From positions 150,989,859 to 151,053,858 of the forward strand of contig NC_044552.1 of assembly GCF_007565055.1 (NCBI RefSeq): a stretch of DNA of 64,000 bases, read 5' to 3'. Numbering within the stretch: the first letter of the stretch is position 1; each line of letters starts with the position of its first letter. Origin of the DNA: Rhinopithecus roxellana (Eukaryota > Chordata > Mammalia > Primates > Cercopithecidae). Of this stretch, positions 1 to 10,252 are shown one piece after another. The position numbers and the translations under genes were made by a program. The notes beneath the pieces were generated by a model. It was not told the origin of the DNA, did no database searches, and was given only the letters and a program-made list of their open reading frames with translations.

Positions 1-450
1 ACCTCTCATCTACCGCTGTGGAGATGCAGGCCCTCCCCTCTGGTTAAAGAGAAGAGTCCGGCTGCCTCCCCTCCATGAAAGTGCTTTTCTCAGTATCTCT
101 ACCCCTTCATACATGGTGTGTTTGTGATTACTGAGTGCACGTGGACACATGGCCACCCCCTGAAGAGCGTCCCAGACTTTCTTTCCCCTGGCTGTAACCA
201 TGTGACTAAGTGAAGGCTCCCATGCTGGGAGCAGAAATGATTTCCACAGCTTTCCAGTTGTGTCTTTAAGGCCACCTGCTTCCCCCATCCTGCTTCTTGT
301 TGTCTAGAATGGAAATGGGCTGGAAGGAGGTACGGCAGCTCCCTTGGGTTAGGACAGCCTTGAGGTGAGGAGAACAGCACTCTGCCCGCCATCCCTGGCT
401 GTCCACCTGGACTCTCGAGAGGAATCAGCCAAGAAGTAGAAAACATAAAT
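1..450. other. Flank downstream of CCR6, nothing recognised
   Basis: Mixed-composition sequence with no recognisable repeat, exon or conserved reading frame. The short open frames on the minus strand have no familiar domain. Confidence 0.4.
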
Positions 451-566
451 CATTCCTGCCTTCTCTCTTATATGGATTTACCTAAATAAGGCACAGGAAT
501 ATCATCATCATTTTTGCCTTTGCTCTTATATGGATTTACTTAAATAAGGCATCAGGAGTATCATCC
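451..566. repeat. Tandem duplication, 2 x 58 bp
   Basis: The second copy starts at 509. Shared core TCTTATATGGATTTAC followed by TAAATAAGGCA appears in both; the copies differ at a few bases. This is a local duplication of non-coding sequence. Confidence 0.8.
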
Positions 567-640
567 ATTGGCAAATGCAGTGCAAGGAAGAAGATTGCAG
601 CTGTGCATACTGAGTCATAAGCATGAAATCCGGTCACGAC

Positions 641-917
641 AGACCACCCTGAGCTCCGCAAACACACCAGAGTGAGGGGCCTGCGTCCGAATGCTGCAGC
701 CTCTTTATTCTGTGAAAACACAAGATTGTGAGTGCGTCAGGTTCTCAGAGCAGCCAGCAGAATGTAGCATGCAGACCACCCCAAGCTCTACAAACACGCC
801 AGAGTGAGGACGGCCTTCATCCGAATGCTGCAGCCTCTTTATTCCGTGAAATCCCTGAGCACAAAGACCATGAGCACGTCAGGTTCTCCACAGAGCAGCC
901 AGCAGAATGTAGAATGC
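641..917. repeat. Tandem duplication, 2 copies of about 132-144 bp
   Basis: Copy 1 begins AGACCACCCTGAGCTC at 641 and copy 2 begins with a similar string at 773. The 20-base string CCGAATGCTGCAGCCTCTTT occurs in both, 132 bp apart. The ending CAGAGCAGCCAGCAGAATGT is 144 bp apart, so copy 2 holds a net insertion of about 12 bp. Identity looks near 80-85 percent, so the duplication is old. Confidence 0.85.
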
Positions 918-1333
918 ATCAGGGCAGCTGTGCTCTGTGAGGCTGCAATGACTCAAATTGTCTAATGGTAAATGTAAAATGCCACCTCCTTCTGTGTCCT
1001 ACAGGAGAATCTGCCCCAAGAATGAGATTAAGACAAGAGAGAGCCCCCCTGAAGTCATGAGTCTTGAATGCTCTGTTTATACAAGTAGGGGGCACAACAG
1101 GGCCTGGCCTCCCCCTGGACTATCACAGCTGCTTTCTGCTGTCACAGCTGAGATCACCATCCTCAGGTCCTTGAGAGGGGGATGTCTCTGCTTTGAATAT
1201 GGAGGCCACTCAGACTTGGGGAAATTCCCCACTTCCCTACCAGAGAACTGGGAGGGGAGGAGATGCTACCCCTCAGGGCAGGGACCAGGGCAGGAGGTGA
1301 ATCACTGGGATCAGATACTGAAACTTGCACCAT

Positions 1334-1423
1334 GGGTGGGTGCTGGAGCTCAAGGCTGTGCACGGGTGGATGCTGGGGTTCAAGGCTGTGCACGGGTGGG
1401 TGCTGGAGCTCAAGGCTGTGCAG
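1334..1423. repeat. Minisatellite, 3 x 30 bp
   Basis: Three consecutive 30-bp units of the type GGGTGGGTGCTGGAGCTCAA plus GGCTGTGCAC. Units 1 and 3 are nearly identical; unit 2 has three substitutions. Because 30 is a multiple of three, open frames with a repeated WSSRLCTGGC motif appear here and are spurious. Confidence 0.85.
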
Positions 1424-1624
1424 GTTAGATAGGCAGGCATTGTCTCACCGGGGACCACAGCCCTTCTCTGCTATCTCTCTGTGAGATCTGCACCTGAAAA
1501 GCTGAAATGGGAATGAATGTTTGGAACATAACTTATTGGAAAGGAGGAAACTATGTAGAAAGAAATTCTCACGTGTCTAGGTTAACTTTAATAGGAAAAT
1601 ATGCCCGACCTTCAGGGAAATAGA

Positions 1625-1945
1625 TGTTAGGGGCTGAATGGTGTCCCGTTAAAATTCATATGTCAAAGTCCTAACCCTCGGTATCTCAGAAAGTGATAAT
1701 ATTTAGAGACAAGGATTTTAGACCAGTGATTAAGTTTTAAAGGGCCTTTGGGGTGGGCTATAATCCAGTCTGACTAGTGTCCTTATAAGAAGTTTCAGCT
1801 CACAGAGGAAAAGCCATTTGAGGCCTCAGGAGAAACCAACCCTGCCAACACCTTAACCAGCCTCTAAAAATGTGAGACATAAATGTGCTGTTCAAGCCAC
1901 TCAGTCTGTGGTATTCTGTTAGGGCAACCCCAGCAAACCAACGTT
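1625..1945 (+). repeat. Old LTR-like interspersed repeat (MaLR/ERVL type, family uncertain)
   Basis: Carries the hallmark order of a common primate fossil: GGGCTGAATGGTGTCCCGTT near the start, AAAATTCATATGTCAAAGTC, a 'GTCCTTATAAGAAG' box, and an ending close to AAGCCACTCAGTCTGTGGTA. Heavily diverged. The exact family needs a repeat library. Confidence 0.55.
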
Positions 1946-2874
1946 CTAGCATACTTTAGCATATATACTGCATTCACGGAGACCACATTCTCTGTACGTA
2001 TATCTCCAGAATGCCTGTCATTTGCACACATTACCACAAGTCTTAAAAGGATTTGAAAATACTGTGTTTTCCTGGCCTCATTTAAAATCCAGTCTGTCTG
2101 TCCTTAGAAGCAAATCATGTACAATTTGCAAGGTAGTACTTAAGAACCTAAACGTTGAGATTTACATACAGTAAGATCTCATGTATCTAGAAATAATTTA
2201 ATACTGGGAGGTTCTAACACATTGCCACTATTAACAGACAATTCTGACAAGCGCAGAGAGCTGAATTCCCCACTAAACATATAGAATAATGTTTGCAGTG
2301 AGTGGAGAGGAGGACTAACGGCAGACAGTTAAGGTTCAGGAAGAGACGGCCAGAGCCTGAAAGCGAAACCATACAGGGAGAATCAATGGGAACCACTGAA
2401 GAACAGCTCCTTCTATCTTAATGTCTCCAAAGAGTGTCAAGTTACCATGGCACCTGTTCTGATGCCCAAGACAGCACGAAAAATGATGTTACCTAATGTA
2501 CTATATTTAAGAAGAAATACAGTATGTGGTATATTTTAGAAACATTTTTATACATCATAGCTAAAATGTTTAAAACGTTATTCTTAAAGAAGTCAGTTTC
2601 ATTTATCTGAACATTTAAATTATGCAGAGAAGGTCATTTCCCAGTTTTGGCAAATAAGCAAGATGTTTCTGGGCCAGTTTTCAAGCATGAATCATCTTCT
2701 TAGATCACATCAGTGCATTGATCACACCGAAAGAAGTGTCTGGGTAACAACCCCTCTGCTTTGCTTTCTAGAGTCAAACACTAACAGATTTGAAGGACAT
2801 GAGAAAGCCTGAATACCAGTTTCTCTGGACAGTGGGCCCCTCACTCTGAACCTTGAAGCTGAAAGATAATTCCT
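1946..2874. other. CCR6 downstream flank, AT-rich, nothing recognised
   Basis: AT-rich sequence with no clear repeat or exon. It lies just beyond the inferred end of the CCR6 message. Confidence 0.4.
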
Positions 2875-2896
2875 ACTTCATGTACAGAATGCATTT

Positions 2897-2902
2897 TTTA
2901 TT
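2897..2902 (-). terminator. CCR6: Candidate distal CCR6 polyadenylation signal
   Basis: The minus strand reads GCAAAATAAAAAATGCATTC, containing a canonical AATAAA. Cleavage would be expected 10-30 nt further on, near 2870-2885. It is the more distal of two canonical hexamers considered for CCR6. Confidence 0.4.
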
Positions 2903-3067
2903 TTGCAAAGCCAAAGCCATGCTTTAAAAATACAGACTTTGAATCTTAAGACATTATTTTGCATTTTAAAGAGAGATATAGTTAAAGCTTATGAGAACAA
3001 TATAAAGTTTCAAATAACATCATTGTCAGGTTTAAACATATCGGTATTTTTGTAATTCATGACAGTA

Positions 3068-3369
3068 TTTATTTTCCTTTTTTTTTGAGACAGAATCTCA
3101 CTCTGTCACCCAGGCTGGAGTACAGTGGCATGATCTCAGCTCACTGCAACCTCTGCCTCCTGGGTTCAAGCAATTCTCCTGCCTCAGCCTCCCAAGTAGC
3201 TGGGATTATAGGCACCCACCACCACACCTGGCAAATTTTTTGTATTTTTAGTAGAGAGGGGGTTTCATCATGTTGGCCAGGCTGGTCTTGAACTCCTGAC
3301 CTCAAGTGATCTGCCTGTCTTAGCTTCCCAAAATGCTGGGATTACAGGCATGAGCCACCGTGCCTAGCA
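3068..3369 (-). mobile_element. Alu (AluS-like), sense to CCR6, inside probable 3'UTR
   Basis: Poly-T at 3078-3087 is followed by the reverse complement of a full-length Alu. A 10-bp direct repeat CATGACAGTA at 3058-3067 and 3370-3379 looks like the target-site duplication. Old CpG positions are mostly decayed. The element lies in the same orientation as CCR6, so a transcript using the distal poly(A) site would carry a sense Alu. Confidence 0.85.
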
Positions 3370-3710
3370 CATGACAGTACCTTCCTAACACGTGTTTGTA
3401 TTTTTGTAACACAAGTTGATATTTTTCTAATGTTCATATATTTACATAGCCCTTTAAAACCAGCAGTTCCATGAATTTTCTATATCGTTGAAGAGAGTTG
3501 TTAAAATCTGATTCCATCACAAACTTCAGACCCCTTTAAAATCATTATCAGAAGCCAGCATAATTCCAGCTATCCCCTGGCTAATCTGCAGCTCCTTATA
3601 ACAAAAGTCTTCAGCCACACATTACTCTTCAACCACATTAAAGAAATGGAACAAAACTTCTTTCTACATTGTCTCAGTACAGTTGCTTTCTTTAAAAAAA
3701 AAGTATTCTA

Positions 3711-3716
3711 TTTATT
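3711..3716 (-). terminator. CCR6: Candidate proximal CCR6 polyadenylation signal
   Basis: The minus strand reads TTTAAATAAATAGAATAC, containing AATAAA about 940 nt after the stop codon. Use of this site would leave the Alu out of the message. Which hexamer is used cannot be told from sequence alone. Confidence 0.3.
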
Positions 3717-4656
3717 TAAAAAATTAAAAACATCTAACATTTTAAACTGTACAATAAATCCCAACTTCATTACAATTCATTAATCAAATCTCTGTTGAGT
3801 CCATTTTGTTTGCTGGAACTCCTCCAGGCACTCAGAGCACAGCTGTGAGCAAGATTATTCTAGCTCCTGTCTTCATAGCACTCTCAGCCTAACGGACATT
3901 GAGAAAAGAGTCACTCATGACAGAGAACAGCTCCCAGGGAAATAAAAGCAAACTGACACTTTCCTAATGGCCCACTATAACCTGAGCGGCTTTATCCAGT
4001 TGGTGACAATTGTCACCAACACTTGTTCTGCCCTTGTCCCCATCTTCCCGAAGTGCTTCCAGGTTGTGAACACTTGAGCTTGTCTTTCCGCCTCCGTTTT
4101 ACAGGGTCAGACTGTTGCCCGTATCAAAGGGAAATGAGAGAAAACACCAGCCGGCCAATCCTGCTGCTTATAACCAGCAACAGTAAACATTCTGATAGAT
4201 AAAACGTTTAAACATTTGCCTAAAATGAGTGATGTGTGGGCTTCCGTTTGTTTTTTTCTGTTTTAGTTTTTCAAACCATGCCATCATTTTGTGTTGTGAC
4301 CAAAAGACACTGTGATCTGTGACCACTTCATGAATATTTCTGAAAATGTTTACATTTGTCAACAATTCACTTGAATTCAGCATTTCCCAAAGGCTGTTTT
4401 GTGAAACGCGGGGCAGATATATACCCTAGAGCTACAGAACATTCCTCGTCAAGCGTGCTGGAAAATGCTGGCTATCAGAGACCACCCCACCTTGAAGAGA
4501 TCACACAGCCCATGAGCATGTTCAGTTTCGCAGGAGAGACGCTTGCTTAATTTTGCTTAATTCCCACATTTTCCATGCATATTTGGCCATAGACTTTTTT
4601 TTGCGTAACATCTATGAGTATGTTTCACACATGCCTTAGGGAGACTCAGCTTCCCA

Positions 4657-5877
4657 TCACATAGTGAAGGACGACGCATTGTCGTTATCTGCGGTCTCAC
4701 TGGTCTGCCGAGAAATGTTTTCTGAGTACCTCCCGGCACAGGAGAAGCCCGAGGACTTGTACTTCCTTCTCACACACCACAGGTCCTTCATGATCTTCAG
4801 AAAGTAGTTTCTGAACTTCTGCCCAATAAAAGCATAGAGCACAGGGTTCAGGCAGCAGTGCAGGAAAGCCAGGACTTCTGTGACAGTTCTTGTATAGCCA
4901 AGTCGCTTTTCGTTCTGGCAGGATCGGTTCATATTACCCAAATTTGCAGCCGTCACAAGCAGGACCATGTTATGAGGAATCTGACAAGCCAGAAACACAA
5001 GCACCACTGCTATGATTACACGGATGGCTTTGTGCCTTTTAGAATTCTGAGCTTGCACCAAGGTTTTGACAATGAACATGTAACAAAATATCATGAACAT
5101 CAAAGGGATAAAGAAACCGAAGAGTAGCTCAAGCCCCAACATCAGCAGCTTCCACCTGATGGGCTCCGAGACGGTCTGGTACTTGGGTTCACAGACATCG
5201 CTGCCTTGGATGGTGTATTTCTGGTTGAAGATAAAAGTTGAGCTGGAGATGATGACTGACACTCCCCACACAATAAGGCAGATGACTTTGCTGCGCAGCA
5301 GCGTTCTGTATCGGAGCCGGAACGACTTCGTGGCCTGTACAATGGCGATGTACCGGTCCATGCTAATGCAAGTCAGGAGCAGCATCCCGCAGTTAAAGTT
5401 GATGGCATAGATGCCTTTCATCAACTTGCACGTGGCATTGCTGAAAACCCACGCACCGGTGGCGTGACTCACTGCCCAGAATGGGAGAGTAAGAACAAAG
5501 AGGATGTCTGCAATGGCCATGTTCAACAGATAGACGTCTGTCATAGACCTGGCCTTCTTATAAAAAGCAAAAGTGATCACCACCAGAATATTCCCCAGGA
5601 GGCCAAAGACACAGATCAAGGAGTAGGCAATCGGTACAAATAGCCTGGCGAACTGCCTGACCTCCTTCAAGGAGCACAGTAACATTTCAGAATCAACTGA
5701 GTAATATGAAGTATTGACTGACACAAAATAATCTTCACTGGAGTCGAAAACATCGCTGAAATTCATTGATTCCTGGAAAGGAAACAAAGACAGAGTTAGC
5801 AGCAGTGCAATGTTCAAGTAGCCACAAAGAACCCAAATTATACTCCTTGCCAAAAATAAAGAGCTTACCCCGCTCAT
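4657..5877 (-). CDS. CCR6: C-C chemokine receptor type 6 (spliced, 374 aa)
   Basis: Coding sequence is join(4657-5772, 5869-5877) on the minus strand. CCR6 is a plasma-membrane class A GPCR; its known ligands are CCL20 and some beta-defensins, it couples to Gi and it guides Th17 cells, B cells and immature dendritic cells. Visible features in the 374-aa product: acidic N-terminus with a sulfation-type DYF near residue 18; N-glycosylation sequons at N7, N23, N115 and N285; seven hydrophobic segments from about residue 48 to 320; chemokine-receptor cysteines C36, C118, C197 and C288; DRY at 142-144; TM6 CQIP (266-269) in place of the commoner CWxP; NPVLY at 312-316; and a Ser/Thr-rich tail ending SSFTM. 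The start is the ATG at 5877, with A at -3. A reading frame continues upstream only through a TTG codon, so the true start is this ATG followed by splicing. The sequence differs from remembered human CCR6 at roughly twenty scattered positions, consistent with an Old World monkey orthologue. No frameshift or premature stop is present. Confidence 0.97.
   Translation of the reverse strand: MSGVSSLFLARSIIWVLCGYLNIALLLTLSLFPFQESMNFSDVFDSSEDYFVSVNTSYYSVDSEMLLCSLKEVRQFARLFVPIAYSLICVFGLLGNILVVITFAFYKKARSMTDVYLLNMAIADILFVLTLPFWAVSHATGAWVFSNATCKLMKGIYAINFNCGMLLLTCISMDRYIAIVQATKSFRLRYRTLLRSKVICLIVWGVSVIISSSTFIFNQKYTIQGSDVCEPKYQTVSEPIRWKLLMLGLELLFGFFIPLMFMIFCYMFIVKTLVQAQNSKRHKAIRVIIAVVLVFLACQIPHNMVLLVTAANLGNMNRSCQNEKRLGYTRTVTEVLAFLHCCLNPVLYAFIGQKFRNYFLKIMKDLWCVRRKYKSSGFSCAGRYSENISRQTSETADNDNASSFTM
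5773..5868 (-). other. CCR6: CCR6 96-nt mini-intron within the coding region
   Basis: Bounded by GTAAGC at the 5' side and TTTCCTTTCCAG at the 3' side on the minus strand. It is 96 nt long, close to the minimum for mammalian introns. It is exactly 32 codons, in frame with both exons, and contains no stop codon in that frame. Retention would therefore insert 32 residues, rich in Leu/Ile/Phe, after the third residue. Confidence 0.9.
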
Positions 5878-5973
5878 TGTGGGCAAAAAAATGCAGGCTG
5901 GATGTAGAAAAAGGAGGGTATGGTTCAGGCCCTTCAGCTCACAGGCAGTGGTAGCAGGAAAGTGGAATTGATT
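5869..5973 (-). other. CCR6: CCR6 exon carrying the start codon (105 nt)
   Basis: On the minus strand a long pyrimidine tract (CTTCTGCCTTCTTTCCTTCC) followed by TAG ends at 5974, giving a strong splice acceptor. The exon then runs through about 96 nt of 5'UTR to ATG-AGC-GGG and stops at a consensus donor, GGG|GTAAGC (GT at 5868-5867). It contributes residues M-S-G; joining to GAA-TCA-ATG of the next exon gives MSGESMNF, the N-terminus known for CCR6. The donor match and the restored N-terminus make this the true start exon rather than read-through. The upstream exon(s) it joins are not certain. Confidence 0.88.
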
Positions 5974-6084
5974 CTAGGAAGGAAAGAAGGCAGAAGGCAC
6001 TACAGTTAACACAGGTATCCCTGGAGAGCCAGACACTTAAGTGACCAGCATTCCATCTCATATGAACAGAGTGTACAGCACACT

Positions 6085-6300
6085 ATTTTACATACAAATA
6101 TTTATTGAGAATAGGCATCAACAACCTCTTTCTGTAAAGGGCCAGAGAGTACATATTTTAGGCTTTGCAGGCCATTTGGTCTCTGTCACAGCTCCTCAAA
6201 TCTGCCTTTGGAGCTTGAAAGCATCTACGATTACATAACTGAACTGGCCTCGCCGGGCTCGGTTGGCTAGAGGCTATAATTTGCCAACCCTTTATCTACA
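6085..6300. mobile_element. DNA-transposon fossil (hAT-type, decayed)
   Basis: Contains TCTTTCTGTAAAGGGCCAGA, then TTTAGGCTTTGCAGGCCATT, then TCTCTGTCACAGCTCCTCAA, and a terminal TTTGCCAACCC. This order is typical of a widespread mammalian non-autonomous hAT element. It lies about 100 bp upstream of the CCR6 start exon. Confidence 0.6.
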
Positions 6301-8164
6301 GTTTAAATAAGGTGCTCTCAGAAATCCACAAGTTTGATCTACACAAAAATCTTTATGCAAAATTTAAAAACATTCAACAAATAGAAGTGTGAATGTGCAT
6401 AGAAAATGTATAATTCATAGTCCTGGGCTTTCAATCGTTCACAATATATGTCAGTGATGTTCACCCCAGTGGGCATCTGAGAATCTCCAGTAGAATTTAA
6501 AGTTTGACTATGAGTGCCGTTCTCAAGACACACTGAACAAGCTGCTCCAGCCTGGGAAGGTGCTGGAGAGGAATGCACCTGCTTCTCCACAGCCGCAGAC
6601 CTTTCCAGTAGACATTCCAGGTCACAAGCATGAATCTGCTGTGGCAGAGGCATCCTAATTATCAGAAATCCAAGTGCCGGAGGAAAGGTGGAGGCTGGCA
6701 CAGTTAGGAAAGGCTTCCTGGAGGAGGAGGCTCCAATCAGGGTCCTTGGAGAATGGCGAGGCTGGGGGCCAGTGATTGACAGAGAAGGGCCATGTCCTTC
6801 AGGTGACCAGCTCATCTCAGACCGAAGAGCAGTCCTGAGTCATGACCCCTTTATGTCTGTGAAACAGCTGAGCAACTAGCCTGGCCGAATCAACTGGATT
6901 GTTAGGGAACAATGGAGTATACGATGTGCTGGGAACAACAACAGTGGCAGTGCGTGGGTCCATATGGAGGATGCCACGTGCCGGCAATGCCAGCAGTGGC
7001 CGTGCATGGGTCCAGGTTGAAGAAGTTTAGCAGGAGACCAGGAAGAGCTGGAGCGGTTGTGGAGGGCCTGAGGACGAAGGGCTTTGAAATCCACCATTTG
7101 AAGCAAACTTAAAAAGAAAGAAAAACTCTTCGCCGTTCTCAGGCTCACTCCTGCTTTCCAGCACTGTCCCTCGTCCTGTTTATTAACACCCCCTGGACAC
7201 CCCCCAGTAACATCTATGGCCTGAAATGCTCTGATATTAATGTTGGATGTGCTTCCCAGCCAATCGCCCATCTTCCTCCTCTTTTCCCTGCTCTCGCACC
7301 ACGTGGGCCTGGCCACGCCAAGCAGGAGAAGCTAGGGAAGCACAGCCCAAGGTGCACAGGCGGAGAAGGTAGAACTCCCCTCCTCGCCCCCACACTGTAC
7401 CATATCAGTCCTCACTTACGAGTCCACATGGATACTGACCTTTTGGAGAGGAAGCCCATGTAACACAAAGTTCACCCTAAATTATTTTCCAAACCTATTT
7501 CTTCCACAATTTTGATTCTCATTTCATTGTTTACTCCACCCCATTCCTTCCCTGGTGCCTGGAGTCACAACTCAGAGATCAATTCTTCACTGCCCCTCAG
7601 TCACTGCTTTGGACCTAAAAAGCTGGAGGAAGGCATGGAGTCACCTCTGCACTTTTGTAATCCCAAAAGGTATACAGTTGGGTGCTTTAGAGTATGCAGA
7701 AGAAGCATAATATAGACCCCTGTGTTGCAAAAGCACGTGAAGCGATAATCATATCAATCCCAAGAAGCACAGCAATCAGAACACCACTGCTAAACCTCAG
7801 CTTCCAGCCACAGTGGATTAACAGAGACCAAAGGCACCCCGCTGCATTAAACAACCAGAAAAACCTGCAAAATGTAACAACAATTTTCAGACCTTGGCAC
7901 TGGGCATCACGAGATTATGGCTCCTGGCAGGAGGAAACCAAATACAGTGAGAAATGGTACACGTTCTTTCTAAGCTGCAGAGCATGGCAGGGGTGGAGGG
8001 CATGGGAGGTGAAATATACAATATGCAAAATAAAATACACCAATTGGAGTTAGCATTTGGATGTTAAAACTATATATATACACACATATATCATATATAA
8101 TGTATGTAATAGTATCAATAATTATATATATAATTGTATCATAAAATGTAAAATAGTTATGGAT
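6301..8164. other. Probable CCR6 intron, mostly unassigned
   Basis: No convincing exon. Between about 6430 and 6665 there are short MER5-like strings (for example GTTCACCCCAGTGGGCATCT and CATCCTAATTATCAGAAATC). The minus-strand open frame of 158 codons at 6339-6815 runs through this repeat-like sequence and has no recognisable domain. From 8050 to 8160 the sequence is TATATA-rich. Confidence 0.4.
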
Positions 8165-9187
8165 CGATCTAACAAAATTTATGAGAGATTCATATGCTAA
8201 AAACTACAAAACATTGTTGGGAGAAATTGAATAAGACCTAAATTAATGGAGAAATTTATCATGTTCAATTTTCAATGACTCATTTCATGTTCAAATTTAT
8301 CAATGATTCAATTTCAAGATATCATTTCTCCCCAAATCGATCTGTAGATACAACATAAACTAAATCAAAATTATGGTAGGGTTTTTTTTTAAGAAATTGA
8401 CAGGCCAATTCCAAAATTTATATAGGAATTCAAGGAAATTAAAATAGTGAAAACAATATTTTGAAAAAGATAAAAAAATTGGAGGACTCACACTACCCAA
8501 TCTCGAAGCTGACAAGGAAGCTACACTAAGTGTGACAGTGTTGGATTTCTGAAAGGACAGATACATAAATCGGTGGAACAGAACAGAGTCCAGACATAGA
8601 CCCACATATAGATGGCAGACTGATTTTTAACTTAGGTGCCAAGGTAACTCCATGGGAAAAGAACAGTCTTCAATAACTGGTCCTGGAATGACATGAACAA
8701 AAAGTTGATCCTTACTGCTTATCTCACACCATTTGCAAAAGGTAACTCAAGTGAGTTATAAATCTAAATGTGAGCGCTAAAGCATAAAACATCTGGAAGG
8801 AAAAACGGGAGAAAATCTTTGTGAACCTGGAAAAAGAAATTTCTTATATAAATTGCAAACAGAATGAACTGTAAAAACATTGATAAATTGTACTTGATTG
8901 TACAAAATGTAAAGTTCCTGCTGTTTGAAAGACACTCAAGAAAATGAAAAAAATATATATTGAATACAAAAAAGTATTTTAAAACTTATGTCTGATAATA
9001 AGTTATATCCAGAATATACAAATAATTTTTACAACTCCCTATCAAAAACATAAACAAGTCAATAAGAAACAGGGGGAAATGTGAACAGGCAATTCACCAA
9101 AGAAAATACATGGATGGCAAATACACACACAAAAAAGACGCTCAATGCCATTAATCATAAGGAAAATGCAAATTAAAACCACAATGA

Positions 9188-9478
9188 AGGCTGGGCGCAG
9201 TGGCTCAGGACTGTAATCCCAGCAATTTGGGAGGCCGAGGTAGATGGACCACTTAAGTCCAGGAGTTCGAGACCAGTCTGGCCAACATGGTGAAACCCCA
9301 TCTTTACTAAAAATACAAAAATTAGCCAGGTGTGATGGCATGCACCTGTAATCCCAGCTACTCAGGAGGCTGAGGCAGGAGAATCACTTGAACCCAGGAG
9401 GCAGAGGTTGCAGTGAGCTGAGATCACACCACTGCAGTCCAGCCTGGGTGACAGAGAGAGACTCCATCTGAAACACAT

Positions 9479-9484
<6 letters not shown>
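9188..9484 (+). mobile_element. Alu (AluS-like) inserted in L1
   Basis: Full-length dimer starting GGCTGGGCGCAGTGGCTCAG and ending in a short A/CA-rich tail that leads into the AG repeat. L1 sequence continues on both sides, so the Alu is younger than the L1. Confidence 0.9.

Positions 9485-9545
<61 letters not shown>
9485..9545. repeat. (AG)n microsatellite at an Alu tail
   Basis: An uninterrupted run of about 26 AG units followed by a C-interrupted stretch. It grew from the Alu 3' tail. It creates spurious open frames of repeated Ser-Leu on the minus strand. Confidence 0.95.
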
Positions 9546-10252
9546 GATCCCATTTCACACCTACTGGAAGGACTGCGATTAAACAGGGGGCAGGAAGCTG
9601 GGAGAGGACATGGTGCATCTGGGGCTCTCACATTTTGTTGGTGGGACTGCAAGATCACACAGCCACTCCAAGGAGACAGTGGGGTCCTTTCTTGCACAGC
9701 TGAACATGCATCCACCATAGGAACCTGCAACCAACTCCTACATGTCTACCCAAGAGACATGGGAGGATTAACACTGGAACATTCCCAGCAGGTTTATTCT
9801 TAACCGTCCCAAACTGAAAAAGACCCAAATGTCTGTCAACTGGTGAGCAGATGACCAAGTTGAAGTGTATCCATACAATAGAATATACTACTCAACCATG
9901 AAAAGGAACGGGGGACTAATGCATGCTCCAGTGGGGGTGACTCAAAACCTTCGCTTGGTAACAAATCCAGACAGAAGAGACCATGCACTGCACCATTCAA
10001 TCCCTAAAATTTCTAGAAAAGATAAAATAACAGTGGCAGGAATGAAATCAGGGATTGTCATCGGGACGGGAAGAAGGGATTGGCTGGGGTTGGGCGGCAC
10101 AAGGGGCTTTTGTGGGGGCAGAAATGTCCTCTGTCCTGATTGTGGGGGTGGCACATGGCTGTGTGCCCTTGTCAAGACATGTTGAATTGTACCCTTCAAT
10201 CGGTGACATTTATTGCATATAAATTAGCCTCAATAAAGTTAATTTAAAAATA

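Larger units (their letters stand above)
2875..4656 (-). other. CCR6: CCR6 3'UTR (extent inferred)
   Basis: The stop codon is TGA at 4659-4657. The 3'UTR runs leftwards on the plus-strand numbering. The end is inferred from an AATAAA hexamer at 2902-2897 and would give about 1.8 kb, which fits my approximate memory of the human gene end. A nearer AATAAA at 3716-3711 would give about 0.95 kb. The stretch is AT-rich, with several ATTTA-like elements on the minus strand and one sense-oriented Alu. Confidence 0.5.
8165..10252 (+). mobile_element. L1 3' portion (older L1M/L1P class), split by an Alu
   Basis: Plus-strand decayed ORF2 and 3'UTR. Recognisable pieces include GGAGGACTCACACTACCCAA, AACAGAACAGAGTCCAGACA, 'GAAAATGCAAATTAAAACCACAATGA', and after the Alu 'CCATTTCACACCTACTGG', 'CAATAGAATATACTACTCAACCATGAAAAGG' in broken form, and the tail CAATAAAGTTAATTTAAAAA. 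Many frameshifts and stops; not functional. The Alu at 9188-9484 and an AG repeat interrupt it. Confidence 0.85.

Noticed and set aside
5142..5342. Minus-strand 66-codon frame, and plus-strand frames at 4858-5127 and 5093-5410, inside CCR6
   Set aside because: Shadow frames of the receptor coding sequence; no independent support.
5878..5886. Extension of the CCR6 frame upstream to a 409-residue product starting MPT
   Set aside because: The first codon is TTG, not ATG, and the frame reads through a canonical 96-nt intron. The ATG at 5877 with splicing restores the known N-terminus.
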